Of a stretch of DNA of 64,000 bases, positions 21,251 through 32,695 are shown one piece after another. The stretch comes from Rhyzopertha dominica (Eukaryota; Arthropoda; Insecta; Coleoptera; Bostrichidae). Under the pieces are notes generated by a model, which worked only from the letters and a program-made list of their open reading frames with translations, was not told the origin of the DNA and made no database searches. The stretch spans positions 310,001 to 374,000 of the forward strand of contig QCXZ01000047.1 of assembly GCA_025024175.1 (NCBI GenBank). The letters run 5' to 3'. How positions within the stretch are numbered: the stretch's first letter is position 1; every line of letters starts with the position of its first letter. The position numbers were made by a program, and so were the translations under genes.

Positions 21251-21545
21251 ACAAAGTGATATCGATACTCGATACCACCGAAGTATCGATACTTCGATTA
21301 AGTATCTATATTTTGTCCAGCCCTAGTGTTAACCACAAACATTATTGTTATTGTCAAGATATGGGGAGACAGAATCCAAAGGAATCTACTAACTAGTTTC
21401 TGGATTCCTTGTCCCAGACCTCGCAGGATTGGCGTGACTATAAGTTTCGGTACAATGTAGTTTTTGTAAAAGGAGCACAATTTTGGAACCATATCCGATT
21501 CTAGATCTCTTCTTCTTTGCAATTTGCCCACGATGAAATCATTTT

Positions 21546-21645
21546 NNNNNNNNNNNNNNNNNNNNNNNNNNNNNNNNNNNNNNNNNNNNNNNNNNNNNNN
21601 NNNNNNNNNNNNNNNNNNNNNNNNNNNNNNNNNNNNNNNNNNNNN
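21546..21645. other. Assembly gap (100 N)
   Basis: Exactly 100 N, the convention for a gap of unknown size, between two nearly identical blocks. The ORFs reported across it are artefacts. Confidence 0.98.
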
Positions 21646-22385
21646 ACTCTGTTGCCAGACTGTAGCTCATATTTTGTAATAGCCTTCTCATTTGTACGGC
21701 TAAATGATATTTGAGGAGTGTGCTATTCACTCTTACACAAAATTGTTTTGAGCGAATTGTGATTGAGTGTGCTTTTCCTTCACTTTATAACACACACAAA
21801 GTTGGATGCTGTCAATCGGAGCTTGCATTCTTCATGCCAGCATAGAACTTCATGCTGTCGTCTAGTTGCTTCTTCAATTCCAGTTATCTCTGCCATTAGG
21901 CTACAGATTTTCTGTAAATGTTTGGTACATTTATGTGAAAATTCTTTCGCTTCCACATATTTCTCTGCAGCATCCGACCCGTAGTGAACATCAGAACCAC
22001 AACTACGATGCTTTTTTCCAATGGATAATTATTACGGTCACTGCATACCTTTACGCAACATTTGTGGTTTCATTGAAGGTTTAGGATACTGGTTATTCTC
22101 ACCCATGGGGTTCAATATTTTATTGATTTCAGCCAAGAAGCCGAACTCAATCAGTATTAGAGATAAGGTGCAATTTACTTCCTGCTCTTTTCAATAGATT
22201 GACGTAAAGTTAAAACATCTGTTGTAGAAACCAAAGAATTTGTAAACATAATAAGTTATAACTTTACCTGCAGTCATTGTGGCGGCCGAACACATGATAC
22301 GGAGCATTGTGTATATCCTTACGTACAGTTTTTGTATCGTTATATTTCGATGCTTGTTTGACTGCCGTTGTGACACAACGAACAA
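21646..22385 (-). pseudogene. Mutator-like transposase / YqaJ-type relic, C-terminal part (copy 2)
   Basis: Same content as 16684-17420: the HNAPYHVFGRHNDC block near 22265-22320 and the WHEECKLRLTASNF block near 21797-21838, both on the minus strand and both followed by stops. It differs from copy 1 only by small indels. Confidence 0.65.
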
Positions 22386-22409
22386 TACGTTCTAATCGGC
22401 TTGAAGGTT

Positions 22410-22605
22410 CCATCTCTTGTTGAGCTGCAGAGTTATCTCTTATAATTGATTATCATTTCGTCTCATAGGCTTTATTTTTTTTTTGTTTTTATCAGAATAC
22501 TTGGTAGATTTAATTTTCCAAAGGCAAGGCTGGCTTCTATACAGTTCTATGGACTCAAGTATAGATTGCTTATTGTAATTCCTCAGGTCAGTCATTGTGA
22601 AAACA
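22410..22605 (-). pseudogene. MADF-domain fragment (copy 2)
   Basis: Same as 17450-17640. LYRSQPCLWKIKSTKYSDKN is readable, and the frame breaks at the following A-run. Confidence 0.55.
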
Positions 22606-22753
22606 ACAAAAAAACACAAATTTCGTCAAACCAAAATTGCTGGTGATTAGTTAGAACACACAACGGCCGACACAGGAAAAATCTGTCATTCTTAACTGCG
22701 CCGTCACAGATGGGCAGACTTGAATGAACACATTTAAAAACTGACAGTTAAAA

Positions 22754-22985
22754 TCAAGCGGAGGCAGACATTTTGAACGCCGGCATGAAAGACGGCTTTT
22801 GGCCACAGACCGGGCATTTTACCTGAACAGTTTTGCCCGAGGGAGTAAAAGCGCCAAAAAAAAACGACGTCTGTGGAGGCATTAATAAATAATTCTTCCA
22901 GGCATTTTTCAGAGGCTTAATACAAGCCACATCCGCTGGTTGCATGATCTTGTTGCAAAATTGTTTTGAGACTAGAGCACAAGTT
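22754..22985 (-). pseudogene. pogo/Tigger DDE fragment (copy 2)
   Basis: Same as 17770-18010. The MQPADVACIKPLKNAWKNYL motif is at the 5' side on the minus strand. Confidence 0.55.
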
Positions 22986-23039
22986 GCTTATTGGAAAGGT
23001 TGGAAATATGTCAATCACAGATACAGTGCCAACCTTTTG

Positions 23040-23360
23040 GCCTTTTACTCTATAATATTTATAAATTAGCCCATGTTGCTCCAAACTTTTTCTAAAGCCT
23101 TCTACAATTATGTTTTGCTCAATTGCAGTAGACGGACCCGAAAAAGTTCATTGCACATTCATGCTGTCTTGGTTGCAGTTCTTTATTTTTCGAATAAACT
23201 GCATAAGGAACACATTTTATTGTGAATGCCTAAGAAAAGTGACTTCTTTGTCGCGGCGCCAATAGTTATTCCCTGAAAGTTAAAATATGACCGTAACTCC
23301 TCTCAATCCGCCATCTCCTATCACTGTGATGTAGGGAATTCATCTTCGTATGTGTTTGAG
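23040..23360 (-). pseudogene. Mutator-like transposase relic, central part (copy 2)
   Basis: Same as 18080-18396. It is cut at 23361 by the hAT terminus CAGTGGCGGCTC. Confidence 0.55.
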
Positions 23361-24525
23361 CAGTGGCGGCTCATGGTACTCGTATTTGAAACAGGTGGTT
23401 GCAACAAGTGAAACGAAAATCTTAAACGTGAAAATATGAAATAGTGATTCTTTTGGGGAAAATTTTTGAAAGCTAACGTATTACCTTAACTTATGGGTAT
23501 TTGAACAAAAAGTCCACGTGTCGTTCCTTCGAAGCAGCAAATTTATCAATCACCCCGATTGAAGTTGGGGATCTCTTCAATTAGGCTTCTTTCCTTGGAC
23601 AGCATGGCTAGTGTAGAGAGTCTTTCCTGGCCCATGGTGTATCGAAGAAAGGTTTTTATTCTCTTGAGAGTGGAGAAGCACCGCTCCGCTTCAGCAGACG
23701 CCATTGGGATGGTTATCTAAAACTTTAAAAGTTTCTCGCACTCGCTAAGTTTTACTGAGATGGATATTTTGGAAAATAAAGTCATAGAATGGAAGTAATC
23801 CAGTCATTGATCGAAATTCTTCTATGTCATACATAACAGTTAACTCTGTTCGAAGTTTATTTTCGTCGAAAAAACGGAATCGCTTTAATTGTTGCTTGCA
23901 GAATACCTTCGGGAAAATATGCACTGTATTGGCGAAATTTGTCACAGAAAAATAAACTCGCAGCACTCAGATGGCGTGTAAAGCAGAACCGGTCTTTTCC
24001 TTGGGAAATAATAATATCACAAACTTCTTTTGCTTCACGAATGAAGTTCTTGAGAGTGTCATCATCCTCAAAACAATTTATTTTCTTCCTTTTCTTCGGT
24101 GCCAATTCTTCAGTTTCGGTAATATCTGCAGAAAAATTTGTTCAATACCATTTCTGATTCGTATCATTTCTGCTTCAAATGACATCAGTTTTCTGTTGCC
24201 CGAAACCGGATCGATTTCCCTGGACTGGAATTTCGCATATATGATGTCAACATTGGGCATTATCTTGTAAAATAAAGTAAGCTAGGAACCGAAACTTCGG
24301 CTGGTGATGATCTTAGTGTGCCCAGGCGCCTGGTTGATCGTCGCTGTATTTTCTGTATTATTTACTATTGTTCGAATGCACTCTGTTATGTCGTCTTTGT
24401 GTTCAAAAACCGTACAGACGCTTCTAGAATTGAAGTTCCATCTGGTTGGTGCTGACCTCTGAAGACGTTTTTTTCCAGTTTCGTCCAGTACAGAAGTGCG
24501 CTGAGGACTTGAGGATTGATTAAAC
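23361..24525 (-). pseudogene. hAT transposase relic (copy 2)
   Basis: Same gene as 18397-19560, and slightly better preserved. A MAPKKRKKINCFEDDDTLKN stretch, a DRFCFTRHLSAASLFFCDKF stretch and the YFPEGILQATIKAIPFF segment are in one frame at 23857-24105. The AEAERCFSTL dimerisation motif is at about 23680-23710. The N-terminal BED/TTF zinc finger is missing. Confidence 0.75.
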
Positions 24526-24539
24526 TAGCGTACGGGAGG

Positions 24540-26215
24540 CATTTCTGCCTCTCCCGGATATACCGACGGGCCGGCTACGTGTACGCTGGGTTGGAGGGGT
24601 TACACGCTTGTTGCTAGTGGGCTCCCGCGTAGCGCATGTTACAGGAGATTGGGGACTGGAATGGGGAGGTTTTCAGGGCATCCAACTAGCTGATACTTCT
24701 TTATTAGCGTACGTGTTAGATGTTAGCTTAGTTCGGCTGTATTATTCTTGTTCTTCCTCGGACGAGCTGCTGTCTGATTGTATACAGCTTTAGGACTTCC
24801 TTATTTATTGTTTTCTTGTCTTTTGCGATTTCCGATCACTGTTCTTCATTTATGTTTAATTCTGCTGTGATTCTCTCCACCGTTGTTCTCCACGTGTAGC
24901 ACGGCCGTACTACTTTAAACTTGTTGCTGTTCATTTTCACGCCGTTTGTAATAAATGGTCCTTTTCTCTCCTTTGAATATGCCCCCAATATTTAATTACA
25001 TATGTTACTATTCCTTTTTGTGATTGCCTTTCCCTCTAGGAGTTATGTTGTTTCTGGATTTTCGGTTTTTGTGACCGCTTTGGCTAGTAATTGCACGTTG
25101 TTTCCTTCTGCGTTTCTTAAGCTTCTTCTGTTAGCTTCGGCAGTAGCGGTACTTTTGACTCCGTATGTCATGATGGATAGGATTACCAATGTGTATATGT
25201 TTTTCATGATGCTCCATTCCGGCTTGTGTATCTCTACAAATGGTAGTATAACTCTTGTCACTTTATGCGCGGTTTTTGTCCCCTCTTTGACTGTTTCTCT
25301 GAGCTTGAGTTTGCTTGTTATGTAGGTTCCCAGATATTTTATTTTGTTTGTCAACCTTATGTCTTGGCTCCCTAGTTACCTGTCTTTAACGTTTTCTCAC
25401 TCAAGGGGTCTCTTTTCATGACAGTGGTTTTGTTATAGTTTATGGTCTACCCGTTTTCTGCTGGGTTATCTTCTACGTTATTTAGAAAGTCGGTCATATT
25501 TTTCATTCTCTGTTATTACCACTAGATCATCCGCGTATGTCAGTTTAAATTAAAGTTCCATTTTATTTCCTTCTCTGTTAAATTTTTTGAGTTGTGCGAT
25601 AGGTTTTTGAATGAGTTAGCACAATTGTAAATATTCTTGGTGATATGGGGCATCATTGATTTACTCCTCTATTTTTTGTTTTACCGGGGTTGTTTGGCCA
25701 AACCATTGTATTGTTGTATCTTCGTGTAGACAGGCCTTCGTTATCTATTGATCAGGTAGTGAGGAACCTTTTTCTTCGCCAGGATTTCTGGTACAGATTG
25801 GTGATTTATCATATCGAATGCTTTCTTTAAGTCTATAGACATGACGAAAGCTTTTGTGCCTTCTCTCCATTTTTCTTCTTGTATGCACCTTACTGTGAAC
25901 ATGTGATTGTCCACTGATCTGTTCTTGACGAAGGCTGCTTGATAGTGTGGCATTTCTGGGATGTACTTTTCTAGTTCTGAGAGTAGAAAGTATGCGTAGT
26001 ATTTATACCCTACACTGCATAGCGTTATCCTTCGATAGTCGTCCGTGTTCTGAGGAGTTTTTACTTTAGGAATAGGTATTTCTACCGTGGTGCTCCAATC
26101 TTGGGGCATTTTATTTAGTAGCCAAGCTGTTGTTATTATTTTATGTATTTCTTGCTTTATTATTTCCGGTCCATATTTGATTAGTTCGTTGTTTATCCTA
26201 CCTAGGCACTTTTGA
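24540..26215 (-). pseudogene. Non-LTR LINE reverse transcriptase (copy 2, better preserved)
   Basis: On the minus strand the RT domain starts at INNELIKYGPEI (about 26190) and continues MPQDWSTTVEIPIPKVKTPQ, DDYRRITLCSVGYKYYAYFL, YQAAFVKNRSVDNHMF and VMSIDLKKAFDMINHQSV. These are RT blocks 0-3, with the Asp of SIDLKKAFD. LTYADDLVVI (about 25525-25555) is the catalytic YADD box. KIKYLGTYITS and the following post-RT region are at 25043-25354, and a serine/glutamate-rich tail follows. No endonuclease domain is visible upstream. The copy is 5'-truncated, as is usual for LINEs, and stops break the middle. Confidence 0.8.
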
Positions 26216-26310
26216 TACTACGACAAAGTGATATCGATACTCGATACCACCGAAGGTATCGATACTTCGATTAAGTATCTATATTTTGTCCAGCCCTAGT
26301 GTTAACCACA
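26216..26310 (-). repeat. hAT-like terminal sequence with TATCGATA repeats (copy 2)
   Basis: On the minus strand, TAGGGCTGGACAAAATATAG is followed by several inverted TATCGATA/ATCGAAGTATCGAT units. Ends of the form CAGGGCTGGACAAA with such repeats are common in insect hAT elements. Copy 1 has the same at about 21252-21330, with one base fewer in the palindrome. Confidence 0.5.
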
Positions 26311-27145
26311 AACATTATTGTTATTGTCAAGATATGGGGAGACAGAATCCAAAAGGAATCTACTAACTAGTTTCTGGATTCCTTGTCGCCAGACCTCGCA
26401 GGATTGGCGTGACTATAAGTTTCGGTACAATGTAGTTTTTGTAAAAGGAGCACAATTTTGGAACCATATCCGATTTCTAGATCTCTTCTTCTTTTGCAAT
26501 TTGCTCCACGATGAAATCATTTTGTGAATAAAAAATTAAATCACAGAATCCCTTTCCGGCGATGTTTAATTGTCCCTGAATTTGGCAAAAGTAGTTGTGC
26601 CTCTTTTTTTTGACTGGCAAACAAATAATCCAGGTCACGCTACTTTGTTGCCAGACTGTAGCTCATATTTTGTAATAGCCGTCTTCTCATTTGTACGGCT
26701 AAATGATATTTGGGGAGTATGCAATTCACGCTTATACANTTCCTTTGAGCGAATTGTGACTGGGTGTGGTTTTCCTTCACTTTATAACACGCACAAAGTT
26801 GGATGCCGTCAATCGGAGCTTGCGTTCTTCATGTCAGCGTAGAACATCATGTCCTCTAGTTGATTCTTCAATTTCAATTATCTCCGTCATTAGGCTACGG
26901 ATTTTCTGTAAATGTTCGGTACATTTATGTAAAAATTCTTTCGCTTCCACATCTTTCTCAGCAGCATCATGCCCGTAGTGAACATCAGGACAACAACTAC
27001 GCCATTTTTTCCGATGGATAATTTATTACGGTCACTGCATACCATTACGCCACATTTGAGGTTTCATTGAAGGCTAGCATACTGGTTTTTCTCACCATGA
27101 GGTTCAATATTTTATTGATTTCAGACAAGAGGCCGGACTTAAATA

Positions 27146-28430
27146 CCAGGGGCAAGTAAAAAAATAAGGTTCCCACATTTAAAAAAAAAACATTTTTTTA
27201 TTGCAATAAATAAGCATACCATCTGAAAGCTTGTAATTTAAACTATTTTTCTACATAGTCGCCAGATTCTTCTACGCATTTTTGTTGACGATTTATCCAC
27301 TTCTGAAAACCCACTTCGAAGTACTCCGCCGGTAGACCACCGATGAACTTGGTGACCGCTCCCTTCACCTCTTCATCTGTACTGAAGCGTTGTCCACCCA
27401 AGTGTTGCTTCAATTTCGGAAACAAGTGGAAGTCGCTGGGAGCAAGATCAGTGCTGTAGGGGGCATGATCAAGCAATTTCCAGCCGAATTTGTCCAGTGT
27501 GGCGGTGGTCTGTCGAGACAACTGCAGGCGCGCGTTGTCGTGGTGCAGCCTAACGCCCTTGGTCAGTCTTCCTCTCCAGCGATTTTGGATGGCTTGTTTG
27601 AGTTTCATCAACGTCTCGTAGTACCTGTCCGAATTTATTGTGGTCCCTTTAGGCATAAACTCGGTAAGCAAGACGCTTTTTCGGTCTCAAAACGCCGTAT
27701 CCATCACTTTTCCTGCTGACAGCGTCTGCTTAAACTTCTTCGGCGTAGGCGATTTAGGATGGCGCCATTGTTTTGACTGTTCTTTTGTTTATGGAGTGAC
27801 GTAGTGACACCAAGTTTCATCTCCCGTAATAATGGAGTCTAAGAATCTTCGGTATTCTCGGTGCATTCTCAAAGGAACTCCACGGCACACCTGACGTGAT
27901 TGTCTTTGTGTGTTTCTGAAAGCATGTGCGAGACCCACCGCGCACACACCTTACGATAAACAAGCTATTAGGTCAAAATGTTGACGATGTTTTTTTCACA
28001 AACCGCAGGAATCTGGTCAGTCAGCTCCCGAAGCGTTACTTTCCGATCCTCGAGGAGAATGCGTTCAATCTTCGCCACGACTTCGTCGGACATCGATGGC
28101 CTCCCACTTCTTTGCTCGTCGTGGACGTCTGTACGTCCTTCGGAAAACTCCCTGCACCATTTGCAGACGTGTTGGACGGTGATGCAAGCTTTACCATAAA
28201 CGTCTTCCAACTGTCTATGAATTTCAATAGGTTTAAGCTTCTTGGCGTTAAATCGTATCACTGAACGGATTTCTCACCTGGCGGTGACGGCGATAGCGGG
28301 CTCCATCGCGGATAGCTGTGGGAATGGAGTGGGGGGGGGGAAACAATCAAGGCGGTGTTGCCGGATTTCGCCTAGAATCTCGCACGGTGAGTGTACAGCG
28401 TTGGGAACCTTATTTTTTACTTGTCCCTCG
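27146..28430 (-). mobile_element. mariner element (1,285 bp) with TA target duplication
   Basis: Ends of about 28 bp read AGGGGCAAGTAAAAAAATAA (from 27148) and the complement of GGGACAAGTAAAAAATAAGG at the right end. TA flanks both sides (27144-27145, 28431-28432). The uninterrupted paralogue reads CAGTATTAGAGATAAGG at the equivalent site, so copies 1 and 2 provide the empty site. The length is that of a full mariner. Confidence 0.9.
27243..28261 (-). pseudogene. mariner transposase, frameshifted
   Basis: The N-terminal segment (27968-28261) carries the mariner helix-turn-helix start MIRFNAKKLKPIEIHRQLED, then a KWCREFSEGRTDVHDEQRSG block with GRPSMSDE. The C-terminal segment (27243-27671) carries VRLHHDNAR and then YSTDLAPSDFHLFPKLKQHL, the second and third Asp of the mariner D,D34D triad. 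The middle (27672-27967), which should hold the first Asp, has lost its frame. The total length equals about 340 codons, as in intact mariner transposases, so damage is limited to a few indels. It is not functional as it stands. Confidence 0.88.
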
Positions 28431-29760
28431 TATTAGAGATAAGGTTCAGTTCAGTTCCTGCTCTTTTGCAATGGATTGACCTAAAGTTAAAACATCTGTT
28501 GTAGAAACGAAAGAATTTGTAAACGCAATAAATTATAGCTTTACCTGCAGTCATTGTGGCGGCCGAACATATGATACGGGGCATTGCGTAAAACCTTACG
28601 TAGAGTTTATGCGTCGTTAGTTTTCGATGCTTCTTTGACTGCCGTTCGAACACCTCGAATACCTTCTAATCGGCTGTAGGTTCCATTTCGAGATTCCAAT
28701 GGTATAGTGGTATCTGTTGCAAGGCCGTGCAACTTCCCACTGGCACATCGTGTCATGTGGTTAGCGCACTCAATGTTCACCACTTGCCGACCATACGCAA
28801 CCTCCTCCACTATTTTTTGGGAATACATTAGAATCACCGTCACCTATAAAATAAAATTAAATAAACAAGTATATATTATGACCATATGTTGTAACTGACC
28901 TACATAATATTTATAAATTAGCCCATGTTGCTCTAAACTTTTTCTAAAGCCTTCTACAATCATGTATTGTTCCATTGCAGTAGACGGACCGGAAAAGTTC
29001 ATTGCACATTCATGCTGTCTTGGTTGCAGTTCTTTGTATTTGTGTTAACTGCATAAGGAAAACATCTTATTGCGAACGCCTAGCAAAATCGGTGTCTTTG
29101 TCGTGGCGCCAATAATTATTGCCTGAAAGGGAATTCAATCTTGGGTGACGTGATTTTTTTCTAACGCGATACGTTTTAGTTCCTGGTCGGCCTGTGCAAT
29201 TTTTCCTTTAAATGGCTATGCCATTCCTACCATGTAATTGTTAAGCGTCAATGTGAAAGAGTATACCTTCTTCAACGCGAATGTTGTATTCAATAGTGTT
29301 GTGGAGCTCATCATCGGAACGTCTAGGATTCCTAGTATCTCTTCGCATTAATCATGCTCTATTCCTGTACTGTTGCCTTATTTATATCACCAAAATTATC
29401 GCCAGCATCCGTATATATTGTGATGTTTCTGTCACAGTTTTCGCAATGATAATATAGCTTTTGATTTAGCTCTTTCAGAACTTCTTTTACAAAGTCCATT
29501 CTTTCTATTGTGCAACGGAATAGTTGTATGGCCACTGCCTCGTATTGCTTCAATATATGGGCCAATGCAACTATCCATCGACCAGGTAGCATTTGTTGCA
29601 ACGGTTTCCAATTAGCTCCGGGTTCTGTTTCCAATTCCGGAAGATTGTCTCCGTAGTTTTCATCACTATAATCAATGATAATTCATAGTTGTTTTGGCCA
29701 ATATTAGATAAAGGTAAACTTACCCCTGCATCAAGAATGAGCAGTCCACCCAAATTTCTT

Positions 29761-31980
29761 TGTCAACTGCAACTATCTCCGAAATACTATACGTTTTCTG
29801 TCTGCTCCTAAAAAATATTAATAAATATAATTTGGAAGGAGAAATACTTATAACACAAGAATAAGGTGCCATTAGAAAAATATTTATAAGGTTCATCAGG
29901 TAAACTGTAACTTTTATCATGAGAGCCTTTGAGCATGCAGGTCTTATGAGCCTAATGGTCGCAACCATGATGCCATTTTCCGCCTGACTCTTTGAAACAA
30001 TATAAACAAATGTCTCTGACATCATCGGATTTCTGTAACGAAAAGGTTCTGATTCATTTGCGAAAATCATTAGAGTCGAGACAATTCACTAAATTCTCTG
30101 CTAATATACTCCGCAGTTATATGCATCCCATTACAGATCGTGATTTTGTATGACAGGCAACCATTCTTCTGTGTAAAAATTTTGCTTACATACGGTTAAA
30201 TATGTAGTAAATTGTTTAATATGATATTGGGTTTCTTGCAATGTACTACCGAGCGGATTAATTGACGAAAAGGTCTTTTTTGAAAAGTCCGCTGGAGCTA
30301 AGCACCTACGGTTATAGTTTATGATAAGAGGAATAAGGACTATGTCGTTTATCGGTCCCTTTAAAACTTTATTTGGTTCGGGGTTTTTGGAATAAAATAT
30401 AACTCGATATGCATCGTAAGGTAGGACTTTTGCAGTCGAGTATAATTCAGAATCTAATACTAGAAGGACTACATCGATAATAATACTTGGCTACTCACTC
30501 GTGGCGTACGTCCGTGTCACCAGAATATGCTAGCGTTTTATAATCATCAAAAAAGTTTTTTAATCGGATACTCTATAAACGGATAGTGCCCTACTAAATA
30601 ATCCAAACCAATCTTATCGTAATAAGATTTCGTCGTCTACTGGGTAAAAAACTGACCTTTTTACAATAAGTTGGAGACTTTTTACGTAATGGCGCAGCGA
30701 CAGCTTTAACCGGTATAGTAAGTCTGTGCGAGGTTTAGCTTTCTTCCACCCCGCCTCCACCACTTTCACTGCTTGTTTCGCATGTCTAGTGGGCCTGGTT
30801 GCCAAACGTTTCTTTTTTATTCCTAAACTAATTTCTTTATATTTCGATAAAACATGTACCCTCATTTTCCTTATAAAGAGAACATTTTAGATTAGACTTA
30901 TTCATTTCTCATTTTTCATGTTAATGAGTTTTCGATCAACCGATCCCGTCGTATCTAAACGTAACTTTACTGAAAAACGGCCACTGCTAATTTGAATCTT
31001 TAAAATTTCATTTTGCTCATTACTAAAAATGAAGATACGCGAAGGCGAATCAATATGCTTGATATATTTCTAATTTTTCTTGGCATCTTGCATCAATATC
31101 ATATCGATTTAATCGTAGGTGGAAGGTGGAATCGGACTTAATATTTTGAAGATTACCTTTACGTATTACTAGAGATGAACCTAGAACACTCAATTTTCTA
31201 TAAGCAGACGGTTTAATGTGCTTCATTTCTTTTTTAAACAAATCACTCTTTATTCATCTTAACATGATGAGTTAATTTAGTACTTTCCCGGTGGTTGTAA
31301 TATTTTTGATGACGAAAACACTTCTATGTAAATTGAAAATATGAATATTTTGCATTCGGTATAAGCACAATAAGCATAAATTACATTTTCATTTTTTTCA
31401 ATTAATATATTAGCTATGCAAATGTTATTAACAAGCTTCTTTTTTTCCTTCAATATATATCCATAACAACATGATACCAACTTTCCACCCTTATATATAA
31501 TAGACCATTCACCCTTAGAAATTTTGGAAAAACCCTATAAAAAAGTATCGAGAACATTTTCTTTTCTTTTCGTCGGTTGAAGGTGCATTTTCTGCACCAA
31601 GGGGTAAAGATTTAGTAAACTTTTGTGTACGACTGTGCAACTCTTTGACGGGTGTAGGAACGGAAATATAGTAGCGCTGATATTACTTTTTGTGACGTAC
31701 CTGTCTGGTTATAATAATTAGGAAAATACAACACTGATATTACCAGTTGTTCCCTCAAATTTAGAAAAATACAGAATAACACTATAATTATCCGAAATAA
31801 ATCTACCCTCATCAACAGGAGCAAACTGCAAATAAGTATTAGTGGTGGAAAACACCATCTGGGCAGCAGATTTCACCTGTCTGGTGAAATATCTGAAAAC
31901 AGTTATCTTTTTATACCCTTCGATTGCGATACGGAAGAGTCTACATTACAGACAAGGGCGTCAAAGGATTGTCTTGCGGT
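29761..31980 (-). pseudogene. Ulp1-fused transposase relic, unit 1 (internally deleted)
   Basis: The N-terminal half lies at the right: a PTPVKELHSRTQKFTKSLPL region (about 31595-31660), a YCAYTEC zinc-finger-like motif (about 31358), EVFSSSK (about 31310), KPSAYRKLSVLGSSLVIRKG (about 31140-31210), and RLDTTGSV (about 30940-30965), which carries the first catalytic Asp. The core with the second Asp is missing. KKRLATRPTRHAKQAVKVVE (30740-30820) follows at once, and then the Ulp1-type protease with a DAYNCGVY catalytic Cys motif near 30105-30130. The other units keep the core between these parts, so this copy has an internal deletion. Frames are broken throughout. Confidence 0.6.
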
Positions 31981-32259
31981 GTACTGTAAATAAATTGGGA
32001 TTCACGGCTCACAGGTGTAATTAGAGAAATATCTCCAAAATAAGAGATCTCTACTAAGCGCACTAAGAGAATGGCTAGTATATCGATCGGAAAGTGAAAC
32101 GACTTAAGAATCAATAACTGAACTATGTAGCACAGCAAATGGATGTTCGGCCACAGCGGTATTGCGCCACCAGGCTATATTTAATACCGGCCAAGCAATA
32201 CCGAAGATTTGCAAGGGAATTGTAGCGCTCCTCCTAATGACCTGATATGATGATAGCAC
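31981..32259. other. Non-coding stretch between relics
   Basis: No supported feature. It probably includes the 5' end of transposon unit 1. Confidence 0.3.
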
Positions 32260-32695
32260 TTACGAAACGGCAGGTAATAAAAATACATATTCATAGTCAG
32301 ATATAATGGCATCTTTCTGCTGACATAGTTTTTCTTGCAAAAGTTGCTCGGCTTGTCTAACTTTTCTCGTTTTACTAACGGCCGGAATATCGATACCCTG
32401 TATTTTTATGTAAACGGTAGTTTGCATTTGTAATAATGTTTGGATGAGTATGATAAAATTGATTGGTTGTCAAGTTTAAATGACTAGAATTGCGTGCCCA
32501 CTTTTTTGGCGGAAAGGTAGCATCTTCATTAATTTACGTGTGTGTACTAAATAATCCGGCATCCTGATAAACGCTTCTCTGGTAGGTAAATCAGCCATGA
32601 AGTCGTTTATGTAACATTCACTAACTTTTAGAAGATCAAGGTAGGGCAATCCAAAAAGATGTTGAAGCCATTTCGCCTGTGGTCCTGGCTGTTTA
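32260..32695 (-). pseudogene. MULE-type transposase, C-terminal fragment
   Basis: The minus strand reads WLQHLFGLPYLDLLKVSECY and DFMADLPTREAFIRMPDYLV. One frame over it reads FPPKKWARNSS..TTN, then FYHTHPNI, and then QMQTTVYIKIQG to the TAA at 32260. This matches the C-terminal region of FLYWCH-associated MULE transposases as I remember them ('LFGLPFL..V..CF...F', 'FPP..WA......TTN.CE.FH', 'FYSPHPNI', 'IQ..TYIKI'). The DDE core is absent. Compare the better preserved fragment at 53398-53662. Confidence 0.6.

Larger units (their letters stand above)
16684..21545. repeat. 4.9-kb block, copy 1 (left of scaffold gap)
   Basis: Nearly identical and co-linear with 21646-26523 (offset 4962-4965). 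The differences are mainly 1-3-base indels, many in homopolymers, and copy 1 carries more of them: the LINE reading frame intact at 25741-26109 is broken here. The two copies are separated by exactly 100 N. Most likely one locus or two alleles placed twice by the assembler. Confidence 0.9.
21646..26523. repeat. 4.9-kb block, copy 2 (right of scaffold gap)
   Basis: Co-linear with 16684-21545. It starts at the gap edge with ACTCTGTTGCCAGACTG and ends at GATGAAATCATTTT (26523), where copy 1 meets the gap. Sequence beyond 26523 continues into a third, clearly diverged copy of the Mutator-like part. Confidence 0.9.
26560..29760 (-). pseudogene. Mutator-like transposase with YqaJ-type C-terminus, third copy, split by a mariner
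   Basis: Read on the minus strand. The N-terminal domain is at 29359-29753: GRWIVALAHILKQYE, NQKLYYHCENCDRNI and GDNFGDINKATV, typical of the Mutator-like transposase domain. The centre at 28905-29130 has LLGVRNKMFSLCS and MEQYMIVEGFRKSLEQHGL. A short intron (about 28851-28906, GTCAGT..TTATAG) joins onto a GDGDSNVF motif, then NIECANHMTRCASGKLHGLA (about 28730-28790) and NAPYHMFGRHNDCR (about 28545-28590). The YqaJ-like HxxRxxxLTAS region is at about 26780-26840. The mariner at 27146-28430 interrupts it after YqaJ-proximal sequence. Frameshifts make it inactive. It lacks the MADF/pogo and hAT insertions of copies 1 and 2, so it is an independent older or sister copy. Confidence 0.7.

Noticed and set aside
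21517..21730. ORFs spanning the N run
   Set aside because: Artefacts of reading through the assembly gap.
27390..28264. Plus-strand ORFs of 73-112 residues
   Set aside because: Antisense shadows of the mariner transposase frames.
28321..28340. Poly-G run as a G-quadruplex or telomere-like signal
   Set aside because: A single G run inside the mariner, most likely a homopolymer artefact or drift; no repeated unit.
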